Positions 26,236-35,053 of a stretch of 60,540 bases of DNA are shown piece by piece. Position 1 is the stretch's first letter, and the number at the start of each line of letters is the position of its first letter. Source of the DNA: Arthrobacter sp. efr-133-R2A-120 (GTDB lineage Bacteria; Actinomycetota; Actinomycetes; Actinomycetales; Micrococcaceae); the NCBI RefSeq assembly GCF_030209835.1, contig NZ_JARVRF010000046.1, forward strand, positions 1 to 60,540, given 5' to 3'. The notes beneath the pieces were generated by a model. It made no database searches and was not told the DNA's origin. It worked only from the letters and a program-made list of their open reading frames with translations. Both the position numbers and the translations under genes were made by a program.

Positions 26236-27795
26236 TTAGGGGAAGAGGTTCCGAGCTCCTCCAAAGATCTCAGCCATGGTCCAGGCATCGAAGGAGAGCA
26301 GACTCACGGTACCCTCGGCGGCCAGGCTCACGTGCTCGCCGGCCAGGGTCGGGTAAACGCGGGCGGTGAGCGGCTTACCGTTGGCGAAAATTTCGACGGC
26401 GGATCGGTCCACCAGGACGCGCAGGTGCACCCGGCCGTCGGGCATCGGGAGCGGTCCGGACTTGTCGTCGACATCAACGGTTGGATCGAGGCTGCTCTGA
26501 GTCCGGTCGAGGCGGAGTGTGCCTTGGCCGTCGCCTTCAGTGGTCCGGCACAGCTCGATCACTGTTTCCTCCTTGGATTTACCGGAGACGCCACCGTCAG
26601 CCGATCCCAGCAAGCCCAGTCGCAGCACAGCACCAGGCTCGAGCTGCACATCCAGTTCGAGGTCCAGTTGGTTGCCGGACACACCGGTAGCCACAGGTGC
26701 CCCGGTACCCACCAGCTCCTGTCCGGGCAGGCCCACATGGTCCCGGCGCAGCTTCTCGATTTCAGGCACGGGCGCGAACACCAGGGTTCCGTCGTCGGCC
26801 ACGGTTGTGACGCGCGGCAAACTCATGACGCCCGACCACCCGGCCTCGATCATCGCGGCGTCGCTGCGGCCCTCCTGAAGCCAACCAAACATGATGCGTC
26901 GGCCGGACTCATCCTGGAATGACTGCGGCGCATAGAAGAACCGTCCACCGTAGTCGAGCCGATGCAGCCCGGTGGGCTCGAAGGAGTTTTCCGAATAGCG
27001 GCCGGTCCAGTACAGCGGGTGGCGGGTGTCGCCGTTGTCCCATGCGGAAAAGACCAGCACGTCGGGCGCGTCGCCAGAAGTAGGAACCGTGCCCAACGAG
27101 GCCCCGCTTGCCCGGAACAGGTCCACGCATTCCCACATGGTCCCGGTCCAGTCGGTATCGGCAGGATCGCCCTGGGAGGCGTCACCGATGAACAGCGGCC
27201 CCACGTATTCCCAGGAGCGCAGATCCTCCGACTCGTACAGGAACGCCGTGCCGCCGCGCCCACGAATGCCCGAACCTACCAGTTGCCGCCACTTTTTGCC
27301 CTCGCGCCAGACGCAGTGATCGCGATACGCCGTGATCTCCACCCCGGCCGGCGGGGCTGCGATCACCGGGTTCTGAGGAATTTTGCTCCAGCTCAGGAGG
27401 TCTGCGGATCCGACGGCAACGCAGGGCAACTCGTGCTCGCCCAGCCGTCCCGAGTACACCAAGGTGGGTGTTCCGCCGTCGTTCACCAACACCCCCGACC
27501 AGCAGCCGTCGGCGTCCGGACCTGCGGAAGGTTCCAGCGCCACCGGCTGGTCCGTCCAGTGGACGAGGTCGGTGCTGGTCGCATGGCCCCACTGGATGCG
27601 GTGGTGGAAGGCGCCTTCGGGGTTGTACTGGTAGAAGAGGTGATAGGTGCCGTTCCATTGGCTCACGCCGTTGGGGTCGTTCAGCCAACCGGCCGGGGAC
27701 ACGAAATGGAAGCGCGGCCGAAGGGGGTCCGCATCGGCGCGGGCAATCAGTTCGTCCTGGGGGACGGTGCCGAGCGGGTGCGTCGATTCTGTCAT
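26236..27795 (-). CDS. Cytoplasmic GH32 beta-fructosidase / sucrose-6-phosphate hydrolase-like
   Basis: 519 aa. The five-bladed propeller carries GWLNDPNG (nucleophile Asp near residue 40), QWGHATSTDLVHW and WECVDLF (acid/base Glu). The middle motif reads YRDHCVW, so the usual RDP is RDH as in several sucrose-6-phosphate hydrolases and invertases. The C-terminal sandwich has LVDRSAVEIFANG. There is no signal peptide. It overlaps the preceding ATPase gene by 4 bp, so it is translated from the importer operon and should cleave imported fructo-oligosaccharides or sucrose. Confidence 0.88.
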   Translation of the reverse strand: MTESTHPLGTVPQDELIARADADPLRPRFHFVSPAGWLNDPNGVSQWNGTYHLFYQYNPEGAFHHRIQWGHATSTDLVHWTDQPVALEPSAGPDADGCWSGVLVNDGGTPTLVYSGRLGEHELPCVAVGSADLLSWSKIPQNPVIAAPPAGVEITAYRDHCVWREGKKWRQLVGSGIRGRGGTAFLYESEDLRSWEYVGPLFIGDASQGDPADTDWTGTMWECVDLFRASGASLGTVPTSGDAPDVLVFSAWDNGDTRHPLYWTGRYSENSFEPTGLHRLDYGGRFFYAPQSFQDESGRRIMFGWLQEGRSDAAMIEAGWSGVMSLPRVTTVADDGTLVFAPVPEIEKLRRDHVGLPGQELVGTGAPVATGVSGNQLDLELDVQLEPGAVLRLGLLGSADGGVSGKSKEETVIELCRTTEGDGQGTLRLDRTQSSLDPTVDVDDKSGPLPMPDGRVHLRVLVDRSAVEIFANGKPLTARVYPTLAGEHVSLAAEGTVSLLSFDAWTMAEIFGGARNLFP

Positions 27796-28862
27796 GCGGA
27801 AGCCTTGTTGTCGGTAGGTTCAGTTGCCAGCGCGTGGCCGCCGGCTCCAGCCTGCGGGCGGTAGAGGTGGCAGCGCACCCAGTGGCGGTTTTCGGGGTCG
27901 CCCACACCGTGGCGAACGGGTTCCTCGGCCGAGCAGGCCTGGTTTGGGTCGCTGTCGAAAGCGCAGCTGGTCGAAGCCATCACAGCCTGCCGCAGCTCGG
28001 CCCGGCGGACGGGATCGTAGGAGCCCGCCCTGGCGGGATCCGGGACGGCTGAGACCAGCAGTTGCGTATACGGGTGGGCCGGGCTGGCCAGGAGGTCCAA
28101 GGACTCGCCCTCTTCAACGAGCTCACCGGCGAACATGACCGCCGTCCGGTCCGCGAGGTATCGGGCCGAAGCGAGGTCGTGTGTGATGTAGAGCATGGAG
28201 ATTCCCTGCTCATCGCGGAGTTTGCGCATCAGGTTCAGCACGCCGATCCGGACCGAAACATCCAGCATGGAGGTGGGTTCGTCGGCGAGGATGACCCGTG
28301 GTTCCACGGCAAGGGCCCGGGCGATCGCGACTCGCTGGCGCTGCCCGCCGGAGAGCTCGTGAGGGTAGGAGTTCAACATGTCGGCCTGCAGGCCCACGGT
28401 GGTCATAAGCTCCTCGAGTCGCTGCTGTGTCTCTGTCTCGGAGCTGCCGCCCTTCCGGTGGATCACTAGCGACCTCCGCAGGAAATGCTCCACTCTGTGG
28501 GCAGGATTCAGCGAGCCGAAGGGATCCTGGAAGACCATCTGCAGTTGGGAGCGGAAGGCGCGCGATGCCTGGAAGCGGTCACGCTTGAGGACGTCGACGC
28601 CGTCAAGCAGGATCTCGCCGGAGCTCGGACGTTCCAGCCGGGCAACGCAGCGGGCCAGGGTGCTCTTACCCGACCCAGACTCTCCCACGAGGGCCACGAT
28701 TTCTCCGCGGCCAATGGTCAGGTCTACGCCGTGCAGGGCCCGGACGGACTCCCGGGAGAACAAGCCACCTATAGCGAAAGACTTTCCTAGTCCGCGGACC
28801 TCGAGGGCCGTAGCTTCTGTGTCGGCGGAGGGGCGCTGGGATGACAGCACAGCGTGGCTCAT
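27792..28862 (-). CDS. ABC transporter ATPase, OppF/DppF type
   Basis: 356 aa. Walker A GESGSGKST, Q-loop FQDPFGSLNPAHR, signature LSGGQRQRVAIARA, Walker B VILADEPTSMLD, H-loop ITHDLASARY and an HPYTQLLV HPY tail with a Cys-containing end (TSCAFD, QACSAEE). Partner of the adjacent OppD-like ATPase (4-bp overlap). In this operon it powers a family-5 importer linked to GH32 enzymes. Confidence 0.92.
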   Translation of the reverse strand: MSHAVLSSQRPSADTEATALEVRGLGKSFAIGGLFSRESVRALHGVDLTIGRGEIVALVGESGSGKSTLARCVARLERPSSGEILLDGVDVLKRDRFQASRAFRSQLQMVFQDPFGSLNPAHRVEHFLRRSLVIHRKGGSSETETQQRLEELMTTVGLQADMLNSYPHELSGGQRQRVAIARALAVEPRVILADEPTSMLDVSVRIGVLNLMRKLRDEQGISMLYITHDLASARYLADRTAVMFAGELVEEGESLDLLASPAHPYTQLLVSAVPDPARAGSYDPVRRAELRQAVMASTSCAFDSDPNQACSAEEPVRHGVGDPENRHWVRCHLYRPQAGAGGHALATEPTDNKASA

Positions 28863-29812
28863 CGTGCGGCTCCTTCCAGGACGGCTGCTTCAGCGTCGGC
28901 ACCAAACGGAGCCACGAAATGGCCGGGTGCTGCTTCGGTGAGGTCGGGGATGTTCCGGAACTTCACGCCGTCGGGCAGTCCGGTCAGCGGAACCCGCGGA
29001 CCGGTCAGCGGCGGGAACGCACCCATCAGCGCCTGCGTGTAGGGGTGGCGAGGGTTGGCGTAGACGTCCTGGGCTTTCGCGGTCTCCACGATCCGGCCTC
29101 CGTACATCACGGCCATGCGGTGCGACAGCTCCACCATGAGGGACATGTCGTGGGTGATGAAGAGGACGGAGAATCCCAGTTCGCGTTGGAGTTCCTTGAT
29201 TTGGGCCATGATTTCCTGCTGCACCACCACGTCCAGGGCGGTGGTGGGTTCGTCGAGGATCAAGAGGGACGGCTTGAGCGCCACGGCCATCGCGATCACC
29301 GCACGCTGGCGCATGCCGCCCGAAAGCTGGTGCGGGTAGGACTTGAGGCGAGCGGGGTCGATCCTGACAAGTTCCAGCAGCTGGCCCGCGCGTCGGAGGG
29401 ATTCCTTGCGGGAGTAGCCGGCGTGTGTGGTGAAGATGTCCACGATCTGCTCGCCGATGGTGAGCACCGGATTCAGCGAGTTCATGGCCGATTGGAAGAC
29501 CATAGCCACATCCTGCCAGCGGAAACGCCGCAGTTCCTCAGGGCTCATGGCCAGGACGTCCTTGCCGCCGAAGGAGATGCTGCCGGCGGCGATTTTTGCG
29601 GGGTCCTTGAGCAGCCGCATGATCGAGTTGGCGATGGTCGACTTGCCGCAGCCGGACTCGCCCGCCAGCCCGAAGACCTCACCGGTGCCGATGCTGAAGG
29701 AAACACGGTCGACGGCGGTGGTGGAGCGGGTGTCGCCGATGTACTTGACGGTGAGGTTCTTGACGTCGAGAACGGGCTCGTGGGAGCCGAAGGAAACTTG
29801 GGAGACTGTCAC
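28859..29812 (-). CDS. ABC transporter ATPase, OppD/DppD type
   Basis: 317 aa. Walker A GESGCGKST, Q-loop VFQSAMNSLNPVLT, signature LSGGMRQRAVIAMA, Walker B LLILDEPTTALD, H-loop ITHDMSLMVE, and the HPYTQALM tail. Overlaps both the downstream ATPase and the upstream permease gene by 4 bp, so the three are translationally coupled. Confidence 0.92.
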   Translation of the reverse strand: MTVSQVSFGSHEPVLDVKNLTVKYIGDTRSTTAVDRVSFSIGTGEVFGLAGESGCGKSTIANSIMRLLKDPAKIAAGSISFGGKDVLAMSPEELRRFRWQDVAMVFQSAMNSLNPVLTIGEQIVDIFTTHAGYSRKESLRRAGQLLELVRIDPARLKSYPHQLSGGMRQRAVIAMAVALKPSLLILDEPTTALDVVVQQEIMAQIKELQRELGFSVLFITHDMSLMVELSHRMAVMYGGRIVETAKAQDVYANPRHPYTQALMGAFPPLTGPRVPLTGLPDGVKFRNIPDLTEAAPGHFVAPFGADAEAAVLEGAAR

Positions 29813-30735
29813 TTGGCGGCGCTCCTTTCGGTATTTTTTGGGGTTTTGATCTTCCGCAGCCGCGGATTAGTGACCTCGTCCACGGCGTAGTTGATGAGCG
29901 CCAGTGCGAACGCGACCAGCGCGATGCAGACACCCGAGGGAACAAAGACCCACCAGCTGCCGGTCAGTAGGGCGCCCTCGTTGCCGGCCCAGAAGAGGTT
30001 GTTGCCCCAGGAAACGGTGCTCACGTCACCCAGGCCAAGGAACTCCAGGCCTGCCTGGGCGCCGATGCCGTAAATCACGCAGGCAAGTAGCGTGCTCATC
30101 ACGTTCGATGCCATGTTGGGCAGGATTTCGCGGAACATGATCCGGCCGGCCCGTTCGCCGGACACCACGGCCGCGGCCACAAAATCTTTTGAACGGATGG
30201 ACAACGCCTGGGATCGCAATACACGTGCCGACCCAGCCCAGCCGGTGACCACGAGCACCAGGATCACGGTTCCCAAACCCGGCGGCAGGAAAGCTGCCAG
30301 GATGACAAGGAGCGGGAGTCCAGGCAGGAGCAGGAAGACGTTGGTCACCAGGGACAGTGCTTCGTCAATGAACTTGCCAAAGTACGCCGATGCCAGGCCC
30401 ACCAAAATGCCGATGAAGGTGGATGCGAAGCCCACAGTCAACCCGACGAACAGGGAACTGCGGGAACCATGGACAGTCAGGGCAAGCACGTCCTGACCTT
30501 TGGCTGTGGTGCCGAGCCAGTGCTCGGGAGACGGTTCCAGCGAGGCCATCGCGGTGATCCGCGACGGCTCTCCGGGGAACAGAACGGGGGCCAGTAACGC
30601 AAGCGCGATGAACACGAGCATCACGATCATGCCCACCAGGGCCTTCTTGTTGGTGATAAGTCCGTGGACGAAACTGCGGTTGGGCTTGCGGGCAGCTGTG
30701 GGCTCAATGGGCTGCTTGAGAATTGCGGTTGTCAT
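29809..30735 (-). CDS. ABC transporter permease, DppC type
   Basis: 308 aa. About six helices, with the DppC-type periplasmic motif HWLGTTAKGQDVLAL near residue 70, the EAA loop RSKDFVAAAVVSGERAGRI and the ending VDEVTNPRLRKIK. ATG 30735 is preferred, with GAGGG eight bases upstream, over an in-frame start 9 codons earlier that would overlap the other permease gene. Confidence 0.9.
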   Translation of the reverse strand: MTTAILKQPIEPTAARKPNRSFVHGLITNKKALVGMIVMLVFIALALLAPVLFPGEPSRITAMASLEPSPEHWLGTTAKGQDVLALTVHGSRSSLFVGLTVGFASTFIGILVGLASAYFGKFIDEALSLVTNVFLLLPGLPLLVILAAFLPPGLGTVILVLVVTGWAGSARVLRSQALSIRSKDFVAAAVVSGERAGRIMFREILPNMASNVMSTLLACVIYGIGAQAGLEFLGLGDVSTVSWGNNLFWAGNEGALLTGSWWVFVPSGVCIALVAFALALINYAVDEVTNPRLRKIKTPKNTERSAAK

Positions 30736-30745
30736 GATGGGTCCC

Positions 30746-31723
30746 TCAGTTGCTGCGCACACGCGGGTCGAGGCGGACGTAGAGGATGTCCACCAGGAAG
30801 TTCGCCAGCAGCACGGCGGCGGTGATGGTCAGGAACAGGCCCTGCATAAGCGGGTAGTCGAGGCCTTGGACGGCGTTGAGGAGTTGGTAGCCGACGCCGG
30901 GATACGCGAACACCACCTCGGTGAGCATTGCACCACCCACCACGAAGCCCAGGCTCATGCCGAAGCTCGTGACCGAAGGGAGCATGGCGTTCCTTGCCGC
31001 GTAGCGGAGCATGATGCGGCCCGGACGGAGACCCTTGGCCTGGGCCATGGTGATGTAGTCCTCCGAGTTCGTGGCGATCATGGTGTTCCGCATGCCCAGC
31101 ATCCAGCCACCGATGGACACCAGGACGATCGTCAACGCCGGGAGCAAAAGGTGAGCACCGACGTCTCCGATGAACTCCCAGGTGAACGCGGGCTCCAAGC
31201 CGTCCGTGAAAGCGTGGCGGATCGGGAACCAGCCCAACACCACGCCGAACAGGTACAGGGCTCCCATGGCCAGCCAGAAGTACGGGAAGGATCCAATGAA
31301 GATCAGGAGCGGCGGCAGGGCGGAGTCGATCGCGCCGCCGCGCCGCCAGGCGGCCAGGATGCCGAGGAGATTGCCGATGATGGCGGCGAACACCAGGGCG
31401 GTTCCGCCCAGCAAAAGGGTCCAGCCGATCTGGCTGGCGATGACTTCGGTGACCGGGGTGGGGAAACGCGAGATGGAGACACCCATCTGGCCGGTCAGGA
31501 TGTTGTGCATGTAGTCGACGTACTGTTCCCAGAGCGGCCGCGTATCCACGCCGAGCATCTTGCGCAGGGCTTCGATCTGTTCGGGCTGCATCTTGCCCTG
31601 GGTACGGGCGAACATGCGTGAGACGGGGTCTCCCGGCATGAAACGCGGGAGCAGGAAGTTCAGGGTGATGGAGGCCCAGAAGGCGATCAGGTAAAAACCC
31701 AGGCGGCGCAGGATGAAGCGCAC
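30746..31723 (-). CDS. ABC transporter permease, DppB type
   Basis: 325 aa, starting MRFILRRLGFYLIAFWASIT, with about six helices. It has the periplasmic segment seen in cellobiose/oligosaccharide branch DppB proteins (GVSISRFPTPVTEVI), the EAA loop SEDYITMAQAKGLRPGRI and the ending YVRLDPRVRSN. Forms the membrane channel with the DppC-like protein downstream. Confidence 0.9.
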   Translation of the reverse strand: MRFILRRLGFYLIAFWASITLNFLLPRFMPGDPVSRMFARTQGKMQPEQIEALRKMLGVDTRPLWEQYVDYMHNILTGQMGVSISRFPTPVTEVIASQIGWTLLLGGTALVFAAIIGNLLGILAAWRRGGAIDSALPPLLIFIGSFPYFWLAMGALYLFGVVLGWFPIRHAFTDGLEPAFTWEFIGDVGAHLLLPALTIVLVSIGGWMLGMRNTMIATNSEDYITMAQAKGLRPGRIMLRYAARNAMLPSVTSFGMSLGFVVGGAMLTEVVFAYPGVGYQLLNAVQGLDYPLMQGLFLTITAAVLLANFLVDILYVRLDPRVRSN

Positions 31724-31750
31724 GGTTGCTCCGTTCGGGAAAGGCGGGGT

Positions 31751-31840
31751 CCGGGACGACAGTGGTCCCGGGCGGGAAAGATGAAAAGGTTCTCGGCCGG
31801 TGGGAACCGGAATATGGCAACTGCAGCCACCGGCCGAGAA
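31751..31840. terminator. Two intercistronic hairpins after the binding-protein gene
   Basis: CCGGGAC (31751-31757) pairs with GTCCCGG (31765-31771). A 14-bp perfect stem joins 31790-31803 to 31827-31840. They lie directly 3' of the solute-binding-protein gene and upstream of the permease, the same arrangement as at 9004-9035. Confidence 0.65.
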
Positions 31841-31850
31841 GTGGCGCCGG

Positions 31851-33527
31851 CTACTTGCGCGGTTCCAGAGTGGTCAGGACAAGGACCGTGGTGGGGGAGC
31901 GGTCAGAGAGCGTTGCGTAGGGGTTGTCCTGAGTGGGCCATCCCGTGAAGTGAACGTCCGTGTAGTCGCCCCATTCGGGGCCGGAGAACAGCGGAACCGT
32001 CGGGGCCACCGCGTTGTATTCCGCCTGAAGCTGGTTCGCGATCTGCTTCTGTGCGGCTTCGTCGCCAGCAGCAGCGAACTGCTGCAGGAGATCATCGGCC
32101 TTTGGATCGCCGAAACGGTGGTAGTTCTCCGTGGCCTTGGCGCCCACCGGCTTGACGGTGGATGTGCCCATGGTGGAGCTGAAGTACTTGAACGGGCTGG
32201 GGTCGTTCGCGCTCCAGACGATGCCGGTGTCGAACGTTCCCTGCTCGTAGCCGGAGACGACGGAGGCCCAGTCAGGGGAGTCCACCTTGGCGGTCACGCC
32301 GATGGCCTGGAGGTTCTGGGAGATCACGTTGGCCACGGAGAGCCAGTCGGAGGAGCTGGCGCCCACGGAGATCTTGAACTCGAAAGGCTTGCCGTCCTTG
32401 AGGGTGCGCTTGCCGTCCGCGCCCTTGGGGTAACCGGCGCCGTCGAGCATCTTGTTCGCTTCGTCGACATTCAGCTTGGTCCAAGTGCAGTTGTTCGCCA
32501 CATCGGCGTTCTTCCAGCTCGCGTAGTTGCCGGAGAGGCCTGTGCAGTCGGCCGGAGTGGCGTACCCGCTCATGCCGATCTTGGTGACCTGGTCACGGTC
32601 AACCGCCATGCTCAGGGCCTTGCGCACCGTCGCGTCATTGAACGGCGCCTTGCTGGTGTTCAACTGCCAGTTGATCATGGCGCCGGTCGGCGGGAACCAG
32701 AAGTGGCGGTGGTCCTTGTCCTTGGCGATGAAGGTCTTCTCGATGTTCGGGATGAACTGGGTGGACCAGTCCACATCGCCGTTGACGCTGGCCAGGTTGG
32801 CGGCATCGTTTCCGGACATCGCCAGCATCTTGATGCCGGCGATCTTCTGCTTGTCAGGCTGCCAGTAGTTCGGGTTCTTCTTCAGCACGAAGGACTGGGA
32901 CTGGAAGCTGTCCACCTGGGTGTAGGGGCCGGTTCCCACGGGGTTGGCGTTGGTGTCCTTCGCCGGATCGGCGATGGATGACCAGATGTGCTTGGGGAGG
33001 ATGGGGAGCTGCCCGATCTCATAGAGCGCGGGGGACCAGGGCTTGTTGAAGGTGAATGTCACCTTGTCGGTGCCCGCCGGAGTGACGGAATCCAGGTACT
33101 CGAAGCCGCCCTTGAGCTTCTTCTGCAGCTGGAAGGTGTAGGCCACGTCATCGGCGACGAAAGGCTGCCCGTCGGACCACTTCACGCCGTCACGCAGGGT
33201 GAATGTGACGGACTTGCCGTCCTTGGCAGCGTCCCAGGAGGCGCCCAGCCAGGGGACGGTGTTGCCTTTGGCCGGGTTGAAGACCAGTAGGGGTTCGTAG
33301 ATGGCCTGCTGGACCATGGGGTTCACAGTGGGGGCGAAGGGGTTGAAGTTACGGTCGAAGGTGCTCATGTCCTCACGCGGGATGGTCAGGAAGGCGTTCG
33401 CGTTGGCTCCGGCGTCGGTGCCGGCGGACTTGTTGACGGTGGCAGCGCAGCCGGTCAGCAGCATTGCACCCACAGCCAGTCCGGCCGCTGCAATGCGGGC
33501 AGACCTCAAGAGTCGGGGTTGTGTCAT
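31851..33527 (-). CDS. Family-5 solute-binding lipoprotein, probable fructo-oligosaccharide receptor
   Basis: 558 aa. The signal with lipobox LLTGC (Cys near residue 27) makes it a lipoprotein. It is an SBP_bac_5 protein: DRNFNPFAPTVNP, the start-up motif VPWLGASWDAAKDGKSVTF, RDGVKWSDGQPFVADDVAY and VGTGPYTQVDSFQ. The DRNFNPF/NYWQPDK style is that of the oligosaccharide-binding branch (cellobiose and xyloglucan receptors of Thermotoga-type systems) more than of dipeptide receptors. Co-transcription with two GH32 genes points to levan- or inulin-type oligofructans as ligands; that assignment is inference. Confidence 0.85.
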   Translation of the reverse strand: MTQPRLLRSARIAAAGLAVGAMLLTGCAATVNKSAGTDAGANANAFLTIPREDMSTFDRNFNPFAPTVNPMVQQAIYEPLLVFNPAKGNTVPWLGASWDAAKDGKSVTFTLRDGVKWSDGQPFVADDVAYTFQLQKKLKGGFEYLDSVTPAGTDKVTFTFNKPWSPALYEIGQLPILPKHIWSSIADPAKDTNANPVGTGPYTQVDSFQSQSFVLKKNPNYWQPDKQKIAGIKMLAMSGNDAANLASVNGDVDWSTQFIPNIEKTFIAKDKDHRHFWFPPTGAMINWQLNTSKAPFNDATVRKALSMAVDRDQVTKIGMSGYATPADCTGLSGNYASWKNADVANNCTWTKLNVDEANKMLDGAGYPKGADGKRTLKDGKPFEFKISVGASSSDWLSVANVISQNLQAIGVTAKVDSPDWASVVSGYEQGTFDTGIVWSANDPSPFKYFSSTMGTSTVKPVGAKATENYHRFGDPKADDLLQQFAAAGDEAAQKQIANQLQAEYNAVAPTVPLFSGPEWGDYTDVHFTGWPTQDNPYATLSDRSPTTVLVLTTLEPRK

Positions 33528-33606
33528 GATGGGTATCTCTTTCCTATCTTCATCAGCAAGGTGAAGGGGTGGGTAAGGGTTTGCTCTTCGAAACTTGATT
33601 TCGCGG

Positions 33607-34677
33607 TCAGACCGAAGAGCGTTCTAGCAGCGGACAGTCGACCAATTGCTGGTCGGCAGTGATCGGCTGTCCTGCTGTGAGAGCTGCGAGCGTCTGGACT
33701 CCCAGTGCGCCCATTTTTTCGAAGGGCAACGCAACCGTGGTCAGTTTTGGCCTGAGGTAGGCCGCAATCAGTTCCTGGTTGTCGAAGCCGATCACGGCGA
33801 TGTCCCCGGGGATGGTCAGTCCCCGTTCCTTGATGGCGTCATAAGCGCCCATCGCCATGCGGTCATTGAGGCAGAACAGTGCGGTCGGCCTGTCCTGCTG
33901 GGGGTAACGATCCAGGATTTGGCACGCCGCCTCGTAGCCTCCATCCGCCGTCGCATGCCCGGACACCACCAGCTCCGGATCCAGTTCGAGCCCGGCGCCG
34001 GCGAGTGCTTCGCGGGCACCCTCCAAACGCCCGACGGCCGCGGGAATGTGCGGGTCCAGGTTGATGACTCCGATCCTGCTGTGGCCGGCCCGGAGCAAAC
34101 GATCGACGGCAACCCTGCCGCCACCGCGCTCGTCCGGGACGATCGAGGGCAGCTTCCCGTCCGCGTCGAAACAATTGATCAGGACAGTGGGAACCTCGTG
34201 GGCGCTTTCCGGAACATGTACCCCGCGGTGGTATGTTGCCGCGTACAAAAGTCCTTCCACTCGTTGTTCCAGCAGCTTTTCCGTTGCTGCATCTTCCAGG
34301 CCTTGGTTGGGTCCTACGGCATCGGCCTGGTCGGAAGGCGCGATGAGCAGGAACCGGTGGTCAAGCCATGCTTGATCCTGGGCGCCCTTGATGATGTCCA
34401 CCGCAAACGGGGCCGTCACGATCTCGGTGACGAGTCCGTACCAATCACTGCGTTGGGAAGCCAGTGCGCGCGCTCCGGCATTCGGGCGGTAACCCAATGC
34501 CTGGACGGCGTCGTTGATGCGGATGCGCGTTTCCTCAGAAATGCTGGCGTTTTCGCGGTTGTTCAGCACGAACGAGACCGCCGTCCGGGAGACACCGGCG
34601 TGCTGGGCGACATCACTCATGGTGACACCCCGCTGCCGCACAGCCGCGGCTTTCTGGGGGGTGGTGGTTTTCGCCAT
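33607..34677 (-). CDS. LacI-family regulator of the GH32/ABC operon
   Basis: 356 aa. HTH at residues 18-43 (VTMSDVAQHAGVSRTAVSFV) with hinge helix YRPNAGARALASQ, then a periplasmic-binding-protein-like sensor with NDRMAMGAYDAIKE and VIGFDNQELI. It is first in the minus-strand series LacI - receptor - permeases - ATPases - GH32 genes and divergent from the secreted levanase. Two GTAAC/GTTAC dyads in its own promoter region suggest autoregulation. A fructo-oligosaccharide effector is inferred. Confidence 0.88.
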   Translation of the reverse strand: MAKTTTPQKAAAVRQRGVTMSDVAQHAGVSRTAVSFVLNNRENASISEETRIRINDAVQALGYRPNAGARALASQRSDWYGLVTEIVTAPFAVDIIKGAQDQAWLDHRFLLIAPSDQADAVGPNQGLEDAATEKLLEQRVEGLLYAATYHRGVHVPESAHEVPTVLINCFDADGKLPSIVPDERGGGRVAVDRLLRAGHSRIGVINLDPHIPAAVGRLEGAREALAGAGLELDPELVVSGHATADGGYEAACQILDRYPQQDRPTALFCLNDRMAMGAYDAIKERGLTIPGDIAVIGFDNQELIAAYLRPKLTTVALPFEKMGALGVQTLAALTAGQPITADQQLVDCPLLERSSV

Positions 34678-34754
34678 TGAATGCTCCGTGTCTTCGTTGA
34701 TCCTGCGCGCAGTACCAAGGGTTCGGTCTGAGGTCGTATCGCAACTGTTGGCAA

Positions 34755-34768
34755 GTAACGCGAGTTAC
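34755..34768. promoter_or_regulatory. LacI-type operator 1 (GTAAC-GTTAC)
   Basis: GTAAC-GCGA-GTTAC, a dyad about 80 bp upstream of the lacI gene at 33607-34677. Confidence 0.6.
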
Positions 34769-34786
34769 CTTCAGCGGTGTGATTGA

Positions 34787-34802
34787 GGTTACACGCGTTA
34801 CC
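34787..34802. promoter_or_regulatory. LacI-type operator 2 (GGTTAC-GTTACC)
   Basis: GGTTACACGCGTTACC differs by one arm base from a perfect dyad and repeats the GTTACC half of the neighbouring site; centres are about 33 bp apart. Likely bound by the adjacent LacI protein. Confidence 0.6.
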
Positions 34803-34891
34803 TCGTAGCTGTCAACGGCTTCGACCGGCATGCGGGCAGTTGGTTCACGATCACTTGAGCCAGGCCGGGCGTCGGAGGATTTGACTGTTGA

Positions 34892-34908
34892 CTTGTCCGG
34901 TGGACAAG
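34892..34908. promoter_or_regulatory. Palindrome upstream of the levanase gene
   Basis: CTTGTCC-GGT-GGACAAG is a perfect 7-bp dyad overlapping a possible -35 TTGACT. It differs from the two LacI operator types nearby. Protein unknown. Confidence 0.4.
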
Positions 34909-34925
34909 CCGTAGGTTCCCTTTTT

Positions 34926-34937
34926 GACAACGTTGTC
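34926..34937. promoter_or_regulatory. Operator GACAACGTTGTC upstream of levanase
   Basis: A perfect 12-bp palindrome overlapping a TTGACA -35-like hexamer (34924-34929). The same GACANCGTTGTC pattern occurs twice between the second lacI gene and the fructose ABC operon (39238, 39316), linking this promoter to that regulator. Confidence 0.65.
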
Positions 34938-35053
34938 TTCGTTCGGTGGATCTGACGCAAGTGCAGCATTTGAGTCGATCAATGCCCCCACACAACTAGC
35001 CGAGCGACAACCGGCATTACCTGCCTGTCACTGTCGACACGAAAGGTGAATAC

